Origin: Phenylobacterium sp. Root700 | GTDB taxonomy: Bacteria > Pseudomonadota > Alphaproteobacteria > Caulobacterales > Caulobacteraceae | Direction: 5' to 3' | NCBI RefSeq assembly: GCF_001429025.1 | Contig: NZ_LMHT01000007.1 | Span: 66,622-130,621 of the forward strand | DNA: 64,000 nucleotides | Part shown: in pieces, positions 55,267-64,000 of the stretch | Layout of the letters: the number at the start of each line of letters is the position of its first letter | How positions within the stretch are numbered: the first letter of the stretch is position 1 | Program-made: the position numbers and the translations under genes | The notes under the pieces: model-generated | The model's database searches: none | What the model saw: only the letters and a program-made list of their open reading frames with translations | What the model was told of the DNA's origin: nothing

Positions 55267-55752
55267 ATGATCGTTCCCGCCGAACAGGCCCTCTCCTTCA
55301 CCCACGAACAGCCCCACGACGCAGACGCCATCGAGGCGCTGCTGGATCACGCCTTCGGACCTGGCCGTTTCACCAAGGTCTCCGAGCGCGTGCGCGAGTT
55401 CGCCGAGTTCCGCCCCGAAATGTCGTTCTGCGCCTGGGAGGGCCCGCGTCTGGTGGGATCGGTCCGTATGTGGGCGATCCATGTGGGCGGTCGTCCCGCG
55501 ATCTTCCTGGGTCCCCTGGCCGTGCGCGCCGAGGGTCGGAAGTATGGAACCGGCGGGGAACTGGTGCAGCGCGCCAGCGCCGCGGCCCAGGCCGCCGGCT
55601 ATCCGGTGCTGCTGGTCGGCGACGAGCCCTATTTCGGTCGGTTCGGCTATTCGGTCGCCGCCGCCAGGGACGTGCGTCTGCCCGGCCCGGTCGATCAGCG
55701 CCGGGTCCTGGCGCTAGGCGCGAGCGATCTCGCCGGACCTGTCACCGCCTAA
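55267..55752 (+). CDS. GNAT acetyltransferase (YhbS-like)
   Basis: A 161-residue GNAT: FTHEQPHDADAIEALLDHAFGPGRFTK at the N-terminus, AIFLGPLAVRAEGRKYGTGGELVQRASAAAQAAG as motif A, and VLLVGDEPYFGRFGYSVA, the hallmark of the YhbS group. The 259 bases before it (55008-55266) show no gene beyond tiny frames and no clear promoter. Confidence 0.88.
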   Translation: MIVPAEQALSFTHEQPHDADAIEALLDHAFGPGRFTKVSERVREFAEFRPEMSFCAWEGPRLVGSVRMWAIHVGGRPAIFLGPLAVRAEGRKYGTGGELVQRASAAAQAAGYPVLLVGDEPYFGRFGYSVAAARDVRLPGPVDQRRVLALGASDLAGPVTA

Positions 55753-55824
55753 TCGCGTCTTAAGGCGCCGCTTGACCCTGCGTCGCCATTGAGGCGGAGC
55801 GTCCGGGGGCTTACCTTCTCCCGC

Positions 55825-56403
55825 ATGGGAGCAACCACAGGAAGACCCGGCCTCGAAGGCGTCATCGCCGCGGCCAAGGCGCAGGCGCCCGGACGCGGTC
55901 TGCCGCCCGTGCATCTATGGAATCCCGCCCATTGCGGTGAAATCGACATCGTCATCCGCAAGGACGGCCTGTGGTTCCACGAAGGCTCGCCGATCGGCCG
56001 CGAGGCGCTGGTGCGGCTGTTCTCCACCGTGTTGCGCAAAGACCCTGACGGCTTCCACCTGGTGACCCCGGTGGAGAAGATGAAGATCACCGTTGAGGAC
56101 GCGCCCTTCATCGCCACCCGGGTCGACCGGGAGGGCGAGACCCTGAAATTCCTGACCAATGTCGGCGACGAGGTCGAGGCCGGACCCGATAACGAGATCC
56201 GGGTCGATATGGACGAAGCCACCGGTGAGCCGCGCCCCTATCTGCACGTCCGCCGGGGACTTGAAGCGCTGATCGCGCGGCCGGTGTTCTACGAACTGAT
56301 CGAGTTGGCGCAGGAGCGTGAGACCCCCGAGGGGCCGCGCCTGGGCGTCGCCTCCAACGGGGCCTGGTTCCCGGTCGGCCCGGCCGGAGCGCACCGCCTG
56401 TGA
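55825..56403 (+). CDS. DUF1285 domain protein
   Basis: A 192-residue protein: PPVHLWNPAHCGEIDIVIRKDGLWFHEGSPIGREALVRLFSTVLRKD is the DUF1285 hallmark, followed by FLTNVGDEVEAGPDNEIRVDMD. Crystal structures of the family show a beta-rich pleckstrin-like fold with no known role. It begins the operon with a Nudix gene, a DUF6111 gene and cca, and its stop overlaps the next GTG (GTGA). Confidence 0.86.
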   Translation: MGATTGRPGLEGVIAAAKAQAPGRGLPPVHLWNPAHCGEIDIVIRKDGLWFHEGSPIGREALVRLFSTVLRKDPDGFHLVTPVEKMKITVEDAPFIATRVDREGETLKFLTNVGDEVEAGPDNEIRVDMDEATGEPRPYLHVRRGLEALIARPVFYELIELAQERETPEGPRLGVASNGAWFPVGPAGAHRL

Positions 56404-57041
56404 GCCCCACCGCGCCATCAGGCGAACTGCGCGCCTGGATCGAGCAGCATCTGGATCCTCTCGAGGGGGATCACGCCACCCAGGCCGCGTCGGACTTCGA
56501 CCTCGGACCCAACGCCTTTCCGAACGAGCCCGTCGAACTGATGCCGGCCGCCGTGCTGGTCGGGCTGATTGAACGGGAGGGCGGCTATTCGGTGCTGCTG
56601 ACCCGCCGGGCCGACACCCTGCGCCGCCATACCGGCCAGATCGCCCTGCCGGGCGGCCGTTGCGATCCTGGCGAGACCATCTGGCAGACCGCCCTGCGTG
56701 AAGCGCACGAGGAGGTGGGGCTCGCGCCCGACTTCGTCTCGCTGGCTGGCCTGTCCTCGCCCTATCGCACCGGCACCGGGTTCTTGGTGACGCCGGTGGT
56801 GGGGTTCATCCAGGCGGGGTTCTCGCTGGAGCCCAACCCGGCCGAGGTGGCCGATATCTTCGAGACGCCGTTCGGGTTCCTGATGGACCCCGCCAACCAC
56901 GAACAGCACGAACGCCTGGGGCCGCAGGGCGAGACCCGGCGATTCTACGCCATGACCCACGAGGACCGGTTCATCTGGGGCGCGACGGCGGGAATGTTGC
57001 GGGCGCTCTATGAGCGGCTCTACGGCGCGGCGGTGGCCTGA
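56400..57041 (+). CDS. CoA pyrophosphatase (Nudix hydrolase)
   Basis: A 213-residue Nudix enzyme with a perfect box GGRCDPGETIWQTALREAHEEVGL (G-x5-E-x7-RE-U-x-EE-x-GU) and the CoA-type signature VLLTRRADTLRRHTGQIALPGG. It likely splits CoA into 3',5'-ADP and phosphopantetheine. Start is GTG at 56400 overlapping the previous stop. Confidence 0.9.
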   Translation: MSPTAPSGELRAWIEQHLDPLEGDHATQAASDFDLGPNAFPNEPVELMPAAVLVGLIEREGGYSVLLTRRADTLRRHTGQIALPGGRCDPGETIWQTALREAHEEVGLAPDFVSLAGLSSPYRTGTGFLVTPVVGFIQAGFSLEPNPAEVADIFETPFGFLMDPANHEQHERLGPQGETRRFYAMTHEDRFIWGATAGMLRALYERLYGAAVA

Positions 57042-57042
57042 G

Positions 57043-57309
57043 GTGCTGATTTTTCGTCTCCTGCTGATCACGGTCCCCTTCATCGCCTGGTTCATCTGGC
57101 GTGAGGTCGCGCACAGGACTGGAAGGCCGATGGGGGCGACGCCCTGGGTCTGGCTGGTCGCGGCCGCCGGGCTGCTGTTCGGGCTTTCGCTGATGGCGAC
57201 GGCCCTGTTCCATGTCGACAACCGCGGGGAGACCTATGTGCCCGCGGAAGTGACCTCGGGCGGGCGTGTCTCGCCCGGCCATTTTGACAAGAAGGCGCCC
57301 GCCCCGTGA
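57043..57309 (+). CDS. DUF6111 small membrane protein
   Basis: An 88-residue protein from GTG 57043, one base after the Nudix stop, with AGG just before. It has two membrane segments (LIFRLLLITVPFIAWFIW and WVWLVAAAGLLFGLSLMATALF) and a polar C-terminus with VPAEVTSGGRVSPGHFD. It is frequently found between nudix and cca genes in alphaproteobacteria. Function unknown. Confidence 0.78.
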   Translation: MLIFRLLLITVPFIAWFIWREVAHRTGRPMGATPWVWLVAAAGLLFGLSLMATALFHVDNRGETYVPAEVTSGGRVSPGHFDKKAPAP

Positions 57310-58550
57310 CGGACAGCATCGGCCATAAGCCCTGGATGACGACCGCAGCCCCGGTGTTCGACGCGCTGGAGGCCAAGGGCGGGGTAGGGTGCGCCCGGTT
57401 CGTCGGCGGCTGCGTGCGCAACGCCATCCTCGGCGCGCCGGTCGACGACCTCGACATCGCCACCACCCTGACGCCTGACCAGGTGACGCAGGCGTTGGCC
57501 GCCGCCGGCCTGAAGGCCGTTCCGACCGGCGTCGAGCATGGGACGATCACCGCCATCGCGGCTGGAAAGCCCTTCGAAATCACGACCTTGCGCCGCGACG
57601 TCGCCACCGACGGGCGCCGGGCGGTGGTGGCGTTCACGCAGGACTGGAGCGAGGACGCCCAGCGTCGGGACTTCACCCTGAACGCGGTCTACGCCGACCG
57701 GGAAGGCGCGCTCTTCGACCCGACCGGCGTAGGCGTGGCCGACGCCAAGGCGGGCAAAATCGTCTTCGTCGGCGACGCGGCCACGCGGATCGAGGAGGAC
57801 TCGCTGCGGATCCTGCGGTTCTTCCGGTTCCTGGCCTGGTACGGCAAGGGCGAGCCGGACGCCGCGGCGCTGGCCGCCTGCGCGGCCGGCAAGGACTTGC
57901 TGAAGAACCTGGCGGCCGAGCGAGTGGCCAAGGAGCTCCTGAAGCTGCTCGGCGCCGATGATCCGCGCCCCGCCGTCGCCCTGATGGGGGAGACAGGCGT
58001 GCTCTCGCAGCTGCTGCCGGCCGCCCAGGATCTGGCGGCCTTCGACGCCTTGGTCGAGGTCGAGACCGAGCAGCTCTTCACCAACGATCCGCTGCTGCGG
58101 CTGGCGACCCTGATCCCGGGCGATCAGATCGGCGCCGGCAAGGCGGCCGAAGCCCTGCGGCTCTCCAATGACCAGAAGGAGCGGCTGATCCAGGCGATGG
58201 GCAAGACGCCGCGCATCACCTCCTGGATGAGCCCGCGCGAAAGCCGCCGGGCGGTCTACCAGATCGGCGTCGGGACCTTCTCCGACCGCATCAAGCTGGC
58301 CTGGGCCAACGCCGGCCGCACGGGCGCCACCCACCAGTGGCGCGGACTGCTGGCCCTGGCCGAAAGCTGGACCCCGCCGCCGTTCCCGCTGACCGGCGAG
58401 GACGTGATCAATTCGGGCGTGCCCAAGGGGCCGATGGTCGGCCAGGTGCTGCGCGAGGTCGAGGCCTGGTGGATCGACCACGACTTCATCGACGACAAGT
58501 TCTCGGCCATCGAGAAGCTGAAGGCCGTGGCGCAGGGGATGGCCTATTGA
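57306..58550 (+). CDS. cca: CCA tRNA nucleotidyltransferase/poly(A) polymerase family
   Basis: A 414-residue class II nucleotidyltransferase that adds or repairs the CCA end of tRNA. FVGGCVRNAILGAPVDDLDIATTLTPDQ holds the two catalytic carboxylates, RRDFTLNAVYADREG the nucleotide site, and EDSLRILRFFRFLAWYG the neck. Start GTG 57306 overlaps the previous stop (GTGA). Confidence 0.94.
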   Translation: MTDSIGHKPWMTTAAPVFDALEAKGGVGCARFVGGCVRNAILGAPVDDLDIATTLTPDQVTQALAAAGLKAVPTGVEHGTITAIAAGKPFEITTLRRDVATDGRRAVVAFTQDWSEDAQRRDFTLNAVYADREGALFDPTGVGVADAKAGKIVFVGDAATRIEEDSLRILRFFRFLAWYGKGEPDAAALAACAAGKDLLKNLAAERVAKELLKLLGADDPRPAVALMGETGVLSQLLPAAQDLAAFDALVEVETEQLFTNDPLLRLATLIPGDQIGAGKAAEALRLSNDQKERLIQAMGKTPRITSWMSPRESRRAVYQIGVGTFSDRIKLAWANAGRTGATHQWRGLLALAESWTPPPFPLTGEDVINSGVPKGPMVGQVLREVEAWWIDHDFIDDKFSAIEKLKAVAQGMAY

Positions 58551-58567
58551 GCGCGAGCAAGGGACGC

Positions 58568-59266
58568 ATGAAACTCGGCATCCTGGAGACCGGCGAGCCG
58601 CCGGAGGGCGTCAAGGAGCGGTTCGGCGACTATCCGTCGATGTTCCGCAGGCTGTTGGGCGAGAGCGCCTATGACTACGCCACCTTCGACGTCGCGGGCG
58701 GCGGGCTGCCGACCTCGGTGGACGCCTGCGCGGCCTATGTGGTCACCGGCTCCTCGGCCGGCGTCTATGACCCGCTGCCCTGGATCGACCCGCTGAAGGA
58801 CTTTCTGCGCGGCGCGAAGGGGCAGGTCCCGCTGGTCGGGGTGTGTTTCGGCCACCAGATCATGGCCGAGGCGTTCGGCGGCAAGGTGATCCAGTCTCCC
58901 AAGGGCTGGGGCGTGGGCCTGCATCGTTACCGAATCGGCCAGCCACAGGCCTGGATGGACTCAGGCGAACCGGTGGCGGTTCCGGCCTCGCACCAGGATC
59001 AGGTGGTCGAGGCGCCGCCCGGCGCCAGCGTGATCGGCGGCAACGACTTCTGCCCGATGGGCATGCTGGACTACGGCCCAGCGCGGGCGATCTCGCTGCA
59101 ACTGCACCCGGAGTTCGATCCGGCCTACGCCAGGGCCCTGATCGAGAACCGTCGCGGCTCGCGCTACACCGACGAGCAGGCCGACAAGGCGGTCATGAGC
59201 TACGAGCAGCCCGACGACCGCCTGCGGGTCGGCGCCTGGCTCCAGCGGTTCCTGGAAAGCGCCTAG
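58568..59266 (+). CDS. Class I glutamine amidotransferase
   Basis: A 232-residue GATase: nucleophile C93 in VGVCFGHQIMAEAFGG, with H180 and E182 in LQLHPEFD completing the triad. It stands alone without a synthetase domain, as in YfeJ/PuuD-like proteins, so it may hydrolyse gamma-glutamyl compounds. It follows cca by 17 bases and converges on hemF. Confidence 0.88.
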   Translation: MKLGILETGEPPEGVKERFGDYPSMFRRLLGESAYDYATFDVAGGGLPTSVDACAAYVVTGSSAGVYDPLPWIDPLKDFLRGAKGQVPLVGVCFGHQIMAEAFGGKVIQSPKGWGVGLHRYRIGQPQAWMDSGEPVAVPASHQDQVVEAPPGASVIGGNDFCPMGMLDYGPARAISLQLHPEFDPAYARALIENRRGSRYTDEQADKAVMSYEQPDDRLRVGAWLQRFLESA

Positions 59267-59277
59267 CGGGCGCTGAC

Positions 59278-60156
59278 CTAGAGCCAGCTCACCAACGGCG
59301 GCATGGACGACAAGATCGTTTCGATGTTGCCGCCGGCCTTCAGGCCGAACATCGTCCCGCGGTCGTAGAGCAGGTTGAATTCGACGTAGCGGCCGCGGCG
59401 GACCAGCTGTTCCTGGCGATCCTGCTCGGTCCAAGGCTCGCTCATCCGATGGCGGACGATCTTCGGGTAGACCTCAAGGAACGCTTCGCCCACGGCGCGG
59501 GTGAAGGCGAAGTCCTTCTCGAAATCGCCCGAGTCATGCCGGTCGTAGAAGATCCCGCCGACGCCGCGCGTCTCGTTGCGGTGCGGCAGGAAGAAATACT
59601 CGTCGCACCAGGCGCGGTATTTTTCGTGCCAATCGGGGTCAAAGGCGTCGCAGGCGGCCTTCATCGCGGCGTGGAACAGGATGGCGTCGTCGGCCTCCTG
59701 GCTGCGCTGCTCGTCGACCATGGGGGTCAGGTCGGCGCCGCCACCAAACCAGCTCACCGCCGTCGAGAGGAAGCGGGTGTTCATGTGCACGGTCGGCACG
59801 CGCGGCGAGCGCGGATGGACGATCAGGCTGATGCTGGCCGAGACATAGGAGGGGTCCTGGTCCGCGCCGGGCATCTCGGCGGCCATCGCCGGGGCGAACC
59901 GGCTGGTCGCCGCCGAGGTGTGGACCGCGGCCTTTTCGAACAACCGGCCCTTGAAGTGGCCGCCAATGCCGCCGCCGACCCCGGTCTCACGCGTCCAGGG
60001 ACGCATGTCGAACCGGCCGGCGGGTTCGGGATAGAGGCCGGCGGGCGCCTCGTCCTCGAGCAGCTCCAGCGCCGCGATAATGCGCAGCTGCAGGGCTTCG
60101 AACCATTCCTGGGTGCGCGCGCGGCGCGCTTGGATTTCGGGAGGCAGGGTCGTCAT
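59278..60156 (-). CDS. hemF: Oxygen-dependent coproporphyrinogen III oxidase
   Basis: The 292-residue enzyme oxidatively decarboxylates coproporphyrinogen III to protoporphyrinogen IX in haem synthesis. Signatures: FGGGADLTPM, WCDEYFFLPHRNETRGVGGIFYD and GRYVEFNLLYDRGTMFGLKAGGN. It overlaps trmL by four bases and is co-transcribed with it. Confidence 0.96.
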   Translation of the reverse strand: MTTLPPEIQARRARTQEWFEALQLRIIAALELLEDEAPAGLYPEPAGRFDMRPWTRETGVGGGIGGHFKGRLFEKAAVHTSAATSRFAPAMAAEMPGADQDPSYVSASISLIVHPRSPRVPTVHMNTRFLSTAVSWFGGGADLTPMVDEQRSQEADDAILFHAAMKAACDAFDPDWHEKYRAWCDEYFFLPHRNETRGVGGIFYDRHDSGDFEKDFAFTRAVGEAFLEVYPKIVRHRMSEPWTEQDRQEQLVRRGRYVEFNLLYDRGTMFGLKAGGNIETILSSMPPLVSWL

Positions 60157-60611
60157 GCGGCTGCCTTAGGAAATTGCCCCGTCTGACGCAACGCCTCGGA
60201 GAGCCCGATCGCGGCCGAAACCGTCACGTTCAGCGAGCGTCGGCCCGCCGTCAGCGGAATGAAAACGCGGGCGTCGGAGGCCTCGTGGACCTCGTCAGGG
60301 ACGCCGACGCTCTCTCGGCCGAACAGCAATATGTCATCTGAGCGGAAACTGAAGTCGTGCAAAGGCGTCGCGCCCTTGGTGCTGAACAATACAATTCGTC
60401 CTTGCCGGCTGGCGTGAAATTCGGCCCAGCCAGGGTGGCGCGTAACGTCGGCCGGTTCGCCGTAATCCATTGCTGCGCGCCGGATAGCCTTGTCCGAGAG
60501 GGGGAATCCGCAGGGCTCAATTACGTGCACTGAGACCCCCATACAGGCCCCGAGGCGAAGAGCCGCGCCAAGGTTTTGCGGAATGTCCGGTTGAAAAAGC
60601 GCGAGCAGCAT
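60153..60611 (-). CDS. trmL: tRNA (cytidine(34)-2'-O)-methyltransferase
   Basis: A 152-residue SPOUT methyltransferase modifying the wobble ribose of tRNA-Leu. ALFQPDIPQNLGAALRLGACMGVSVHVIEPCGFPLSDKAIRRAAMDY opens it, with the knot segments LLFGRESVGVPDEV and ARVFIPLTAGRRSLNVTVSAAIGLSEALRQ. I start at ATG 60611. The 228 bases between it and petA hold no gene; no convincing petABC promoter could be read. Confidence 0.92.
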   Translation of the reverse strand: MLLALFQPDIPQNLGAALRLGACMGVSVHVIEPCGFPLSDKAIRRAAMDYGEPADVTRHPGWAEFHASRQGRIVLFSTKGATPLHDFSFRSDDILLFGRESVGVPDEVHEASDARVFIPLTAGRRSLNVTVSAAIGLSEALRQTGQFPKAAA

Positions 60612-60839
60612 TCTAAGCGGTCCAGCCACGGGATTAGCCGGGGCTCGGGGCGAATCGCGGAAGGTGGGGTGCAAACCGCAATCCACAACTCTTCCGAAGG
60701 TTTCGCCCTTGCTCCAGCGTTCATGTTCCGATGGCCTTACCAGAACGTCTGGCAGGGTCGAAGGCGGGATCGCTCCGGTTTTCCGGTAAGATCCGAAGGG
60801 TCGCGGTCCTTGCGGCCCCAAACGAAGGGTAGCTTTAAG

Positions 60840-61394
60840 GTGGCCGACACCGTCGTGGGCGCAAATCCCGATACGCATGCCGCGGGCGACGACCCGAACC
60901 GGCGTGATTTTATTCATATCGCAGCGGCCGTCGCGGCCGGCGGCGCCGTCGCGAGTCTCGCCTGGCCGTTCATCGATCAGATGAACCCGTCCGGCGATAC
61001 GCTGGCGCTCGCCTCGGTCGAGTTTGACTTGACCAAGGTCGAACTCGGCCAGCAGGTCGTGATCAAGTGGCGCGGCAAGCCGTTGTTCGTCCGTAAGCGC
61101 ACCGGCGCTGAGATCGCCGCGGCGATCAAGGACGACAAAGCTGATCTGCGTGACCCGCAGACCGACGAAGAGCGTCACAAGCCGGGCAAGGCCGAATGGC
61201 TCGTAGTCATCGGCACCTGCACGCACCTGGGCTGCGTGCCCACGTTCGGCGGCGGCGACTTCGGCGGCTGGTTCTGCCCCTGCCACGGTTCGCACTACGA
61301 CACCTCCGGCCGCATCCGTAAGGGTCCTGCGCCGAAGAACCTCGCGGTGCCCGACTACGCCTTCCTCTCCGACACCAAGGTCAAGGTGGGCTAA
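60840..61394 (+). CDS. petA: Ubiquinol-cytochrome c reductase Rieske iron-sulfur subunit
   Basis: A 184-residue Rieske protein of the bc1 complex. The twin-arginine signal [19 protein letters not shown] (RR at 21-22) keeps it anchored. [2Fe-2S] ligands are C127 and H129 (CTHLGC) and C146 and H149 (CPCHGSHYD), with C132 and C148 for the disulfide. Start is GTG at 60840 preceded by GAAGGG; the longer frame upstream lacks coding character. Confidence 0.95.
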   Translation: MADTVVGANPDTHAAGDDPNRRDFIHIAAAVAAGGAVASLAWPFIDQMNPSGDTLALASVEFDLTKVELGQQVVIKWRGKPLFVRKRTGAEIAAAIKDDKADLRDPQTDEERHKPGKAEWLVVIGTCTHLGCVPTFGGGDFGGWFCPCHGSHYDTSGRIRKGPAPKNLAVPDYAFLSDTKVKVG

Positions 61395-61399
61395 GACCG

Positions 61400-62719
61400 A
61401 TGAGCGGACATTCGAACTACGAACCCAAGACCGGCATCGAGCGTTGGCTCGACACCCGTCTGCCGATCGTGCGCCTCGCGTACGACAGCATCATTGATTT
61501 CCCGACGCCGAAGAACCTGAACTACTGGTGGACCTTCGGCGGCATCCTGGCGGTCTGCCTTGGCATTCAGCTGGTCACCGGCATCGTGCTGGCCATGCAC
61601 TATGTGCCGCACGTCGATCACGCCTTCGCCTCGGTCGAGCGCATCATGCGTGACGTCAACTACGGTTGGCTGATCCGCTACATGCACGCCAACGGCGCCT
61701 CGATGTTCTTCATCGCGGTCTACATCCACATGTTCCGCGGCCTCTACTACGGATCCTACAAGGCTCCCCGCGAGGTTCTGTGGATCCTGGGCTGCGTGAT
61801 CTACCTGCTGATGATGGCCACGGCCTTCATGGGCTACGTGCTGCCCTGGGGTCAGATGAGCTTCCACGGCGCCGTCGTGATCACCAACCTGTTCGGGGCT
61901 CTGCCGATCGTGGGCGAAGCGATCACCACCTGGCTGTGGGGCGGCTTCGCGGTCGACAATCCGACGCTGAACCGCTTCTTCTCGCTGCACTATCTGCTGC
62001 CCTTCATGATCGCCGGCGTCGTTGGCCTGCACATCTGGGCGCTGCACGTGCCGGGCAACAACAACCCGACCGGCGTGAACGTGAAGTCGAAAGAGGACAC
62101 CGTTCCCTTCCACCCGTACTACACGGTGAAGGACGGGTTCGCGATCGTGGTCTTCCTGATCCTGTTCGCCAGCTTCGTGTTCTACAACCCGAACGCGCTC
62201 GGCCACGCCGACAACTACATCCCGGCCAACCCGCTGGTCACCCCGGCGCACATCGTGCCCGAATGGTACTTCCTGCCGTTCTACGCGATCCTGCGCGCGG
62301 TTCCGGACAAGCTCGGCGGCGTGCTGCTGATGTTCGGCGCCATCGCGGTGATGTTCGTCCTGCCCTGGCTCGACACCTCCAAGGTGCGCTCCATGCGCTA
62401 CCGGCCGACGGCGAAGCTGTACTTCTTCATCTTCCTGCTGGCCTGCCTGATCCTCGGCTATTGCGGTGGTCAGCTGCCCGATGATCACGTCATCCCGCAC
62501 CTGTCGACCTTCACTCTGATCGACGCGGACCTGAACAGCTTCGTTTGGCTGTCCCGTTTCGCGGCGCTCTACTACTTTGCGTATTTCCTGGTCATCCTGC
62601 CGATCCTGGGCCTCACCGAGACCCCGCTTCCGCAACCGGAATCGATCAGTGCGCCTGTGCTTTCGCATCCCGCCAACGCGCCCGCCGGCGCCGCGGCTTC
62701 GCCTGAAAAGAGGGGTTGA
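61400..62719 (+). CDS. petB: Cytochrome b of the bc1 complex
   Basis: A 439-residue membrane subunit with eight helices holding the two b haems: histidines in [28 protein letters not shown], and [24 protein letters not shown]. The Qo site PEWY appears as [17 protein letters not shown]. It begins five bases after petA. The C-terminal extension after [13 protein letters not shown] is Ala/Pro-rich. Confidence 0.97.
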   Translation: MSGHSNYEPKTGIERWLDTRLPIVRLAYDSIIDFPTPKNLNYWWTFGGILAVCLGIQLVTGIVLAMHYVPHVDHAFASVERIMRDVNYGWLIRYMHANGASMFFIAVYIHMFRGLYYGSYKAPREVLWILGCVIYLLMMATAFMGYVLPWGQMSFHGAVVITNLFGALPIVGEAITTWLWGGFAVDNPTLNRFFSLHYLLPFMIAGVVGLHIWALHVPGNNNPTGVNVKSKEDTVPFHPYYTVKDGFAIVVFLILFASFVFYNPNALGHADNYIPANPLVTPAHIVPEWYFLPFYAILRAVPDKLGGVLLMFGAIAVMFVLPWLDTSKVRSMRYRPTAKLYFFIFLLACLILGYCGGQLPDDHVIPHLSTFTLIDADLNSFVWLSRFAALYYFAYFLVILPILGLTETPLPQPESISAPVLSHPANAPAGAAASPEKRG

Positions 62720-62726
62720 GCCTAAG

Positions 62727-63575
62727 ATGCTGCGTAAAGGTATCGCGCTCGCGGCGCTTGGGTTGGCCATGCTGTCGGCCCCCGCCGCCCTCGCTGCTGG
62801 CGCCGCCGCGCCGGTGAAGCATGTCGAGTACAGCTTCGAAGGCCCGTTCGGTAAGTTCGATCAGGCCCAGCTGCAACGAGGCTACAAGGTCTATCGGGAG
62901 GTCTGCTCGGCCTGCCACTCGATGACCCTGATGAGCTTCCGGAACCTCGGCCAGAAGGACGGCCCGTTCTACGATCCGAAATATCCGAACCCGAACGACA
63001 ATCCGTATGTGAAGTCGATCGCCAAGGATTATCAGATCAAGGACATCGACTCCGAAACCGGCGACGTGATCGAGCGTCCCGGCACCTCGGCTGATCGGTT
63101 CCCGTCGCCGTTCCCGAACGAACCGGCCGCCCGGGCCTCGAACGGCGGCGCCCTGCCGCCGGACCTCTCGGTGATGGCCAAGGCTCGCCACCACGGGCCG
63201 CAGTACATCTACTCGCTGCTGACCGGCTATAAGGAACCGCCCGCGGGTCTGAAGGTCGGCGTCGGCCAGCACTACAACCCCTATATGGCCGGCGACGTGA
63301 CGGCCGCCTGGTCGGGTCCGCACGACAAGGTTCCGCCCGGCGGCTTCATCGCCATGGCCCCGCCGCTGGCGGCCGGTCAGGTGACCTTCGACGACGGCAC
63401 CAAGTCGACGCTGGAGCAGGAAGCCAAGGACGTCGCCGCCTTCCTCACCTGGGCTTCGGAGCCCAAGATGCAGGAGCGCAAGTCGTTCGGCTTCGCGGCC
63501 ATGATCTACCTGCTGATCTTCGCGGGCCTGCTCTATGCGAGCTACCGCAAGATCTGGAAGAACGTCGCCCACTAG
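62727..63575 (+). CDS. petC: Cytochrome c1 of the bc1 complex
   Basis: A 282-residue c1 subunit with a cleaved signal (MLRKGIALAALGLAMLSAPA), haem site C60-S-A-C63-H64, and distal Met region in GGFIAMAPPLAAGQVTFDDGT. A C-terminal membrane anchor (AAMIYLLIFAGLLYASYRKIW) holds it in the inner membrane. It is the last gene of petABC and is followed by a strong terminator. Confidence 0.96.
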   Translation: MLRKGIALAALGLAMLSAPAALAAGAAAPVKHVEYSFEGPFGKFDQAQLQRGYKVYREVCSACHSMTLMSFRNLGQKDGPFYDPKYPNPNDNPYVKSIAKDYQIKDIDSETGDVIERPGTSADRFPSPFPNEPAARASNGGALPPDLSVMAKARHHGPQYIYSLLTGYKEPPAGLKVGVGQHYNPYMAGDVTAAWSGPHDKVPPGGFIAMAPPLAAGQVTFDDGTKSTLEQEAKDVAAFLTWASEPKMQERKSFGFAAMIYLLIFAGLLYASYRKIWKNVAH

Positions 63576-63602
63576 GGCGGTTTTCCAAGCCAAGAACGAT
63601 GA

Positions 63603-63634
63603 AGGCCCCGGATCCGTCCGGGGCCTTTTTCTTT
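63603..63634 (+). terminator. Intrinsic terminator of petABC
   Basis: The stem AGGCCCCGGA / TCCGGGGCCT with loop TCCG is followed by TTTTCTTT. It lies 28 bases after petC. Confidence 0.9.
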
Positions 63635-63636
63635 GC

Positions 63637-64000
63637 CTAGCCGCCGGCCGGGCGCAGCAGCAGCCGGCCCCGTGGGAAGTCGAACCGCAGCCGCCAGCGC
63701 GCCAGCAGCGGCGCGCCGATCACGCCGGCCGCCGCAGGGCCGTCCATCACCAGTCCGCCGTCCAGGTTCTCAAGCAGCACGCCGGCGAAGGACGCGGCCC
63801 GCAGTTTCGCGCGGCCCTCGGCATAGGGCAGGACGTCCTGCGGCTTCGCCGCCCCTGGAACGCTGGCCAGGCGCGCATCGACGCGGACGGCGGTGTCGGC
63901 GCCGGTGGCGATGACGAAATCGCCGCCCAGGGCGTGGGGTCCGTCGGAGACCGCGGCCCGAGCAAGCGCGACACCCGCGCCGCGCACCAGCGGCAGCGAG
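63637..64000 (-). CDS. Retropepsin-like aspartic protease, partial (C-terminal part)
   Basis: The reading frame runs off the right edge, so only the last 121 residues are seen. FVIATGADTAVRVDARLASVPG resembles the second catalytic half, and VIGAPLLARWRLRFDFPRGRLLLRPAGG is the typical C-terminal strand set of retropepsin-like exported proteases. The catalytic Asp-Thr/Ser-Gly expected upstream lies outside the window. Function is unknown. Confidence 0.7.
   Translation of the reverse strand, partial: SLPLVRGAGVALARAAVSDGPHALGGDFVIATGADTAVRVDARLASVPGAAKPQDVLPYAEGRAKLRAASFAGVLLENLDGGLVMDGPAAAGVIGAPLLARWRLRFDFPRGRLLLRPAGG

Noticed and set aside
60612-60839. Promoter for petABC
   Set aside because: Several TTG-containing hexamers were tried but none paired with a sensible -10 at proper spacing.

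Overview
The window is a high-GC, gene-dense stretch of chromosome from an alphaproteobacterium, most likely in the Caulobacteraceae (Caulobacter/Phenylobacterium group). The grounds are a full-length CcrM GANTC methyltransferase with GANTC sites in its leader, an F0 ATP synthase cluster with separate b and b' subunits, a Rieske/cytochrome b/cytochrome c1 operon, the ispH-thrB-rnhA gene order, a split glycine decarboxylase, and frequent GTG/TTG starts with 1-4 base overlaps. I saw no IS element, prophage, integrase, CRISPR array, rRNA or tRNA. The only accessory-looking insertion is a small toxin-antitoxin pair.

Layout. 1-6.3 kb holds redox and regulatory genes: a nitronate monooxygenase, an acyl-CoA dehydrogenase divergent from an HxlR regulator, and pirin-wrbA divergent from a LysR regulator. 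6.3-11.8 kb has stomatin-NfeD, a MarR regulator and rnhA, thrB and ispH, with an AbrB-Doc pair wedged between thrB and ispH. 11.9-20.2 kb has argS and then a tandem glycine riboswitch followed by gcvT-gcvH-gcvPA-gcvPB. 20.2-22.9 kb is the F0 operon (atpI-atpB-atpE-atpF'-atpF, minus strand). 23.1-28.4 kb is a minus-strand run DUF721-DsbA lipoprotein-DsbA-smc, with mutY divergent from it.

29.5-33.2 kb carries a nested palindromic repeat, ccrM with a cell-cycle-type promoter, a DUF2332 protein, rnhB and tag. 33.3-39.5 kb has an acyltransferase, a probable fluoroacetate dehalogenase, ygfZ, a family 9 glycosyltransferase, a dihydroorotase homologue lacking one metal ligand, and a YjgN-like membrane protein. 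39.6-47.7 kb looks catabolic: feruloyl-CoA synthase coupled to a ThDP enzyme, an MBL hydrolase, an enoyl-CoA hydratase and an SDR. Within it lie a 43-residue small gene and an exported protein built of five four-cysteine repeats. 47.7-55.8 kb is a mosaic of acetyltransferases, a TetR-tautomerase pair with a clear operator, a lipoprotein, an SDR, an MFS exporter and a thioredoxin-fold protein.

55.8-59.3 kb is a tightly overlapped operon (DUF1285, Nudix, DUF6111, cca) followed by a glutamine amidotransferase. hemF-trmL and petABC close the window, and a truncated retropepsin-like gene runs off the right edge.

Most of the content is core metabolism and information processing. The points most worth a second look are: the five-repeat cysteine protein; the Doc toxin with Asp in place of the Fic catalytic His; the small gene with twin TGC-N3-GCA palindromes; the HxlR, MarR, LysR and TetR operators readable between divergent or adjacent genes; the ccrM promoter; the dehalogenase with its full catalytic set; and an intergenic palindrome family whose stems change sequence while keeping their pairing. 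All functional calls come from reading motifs and gene order by eye; no database search was run.
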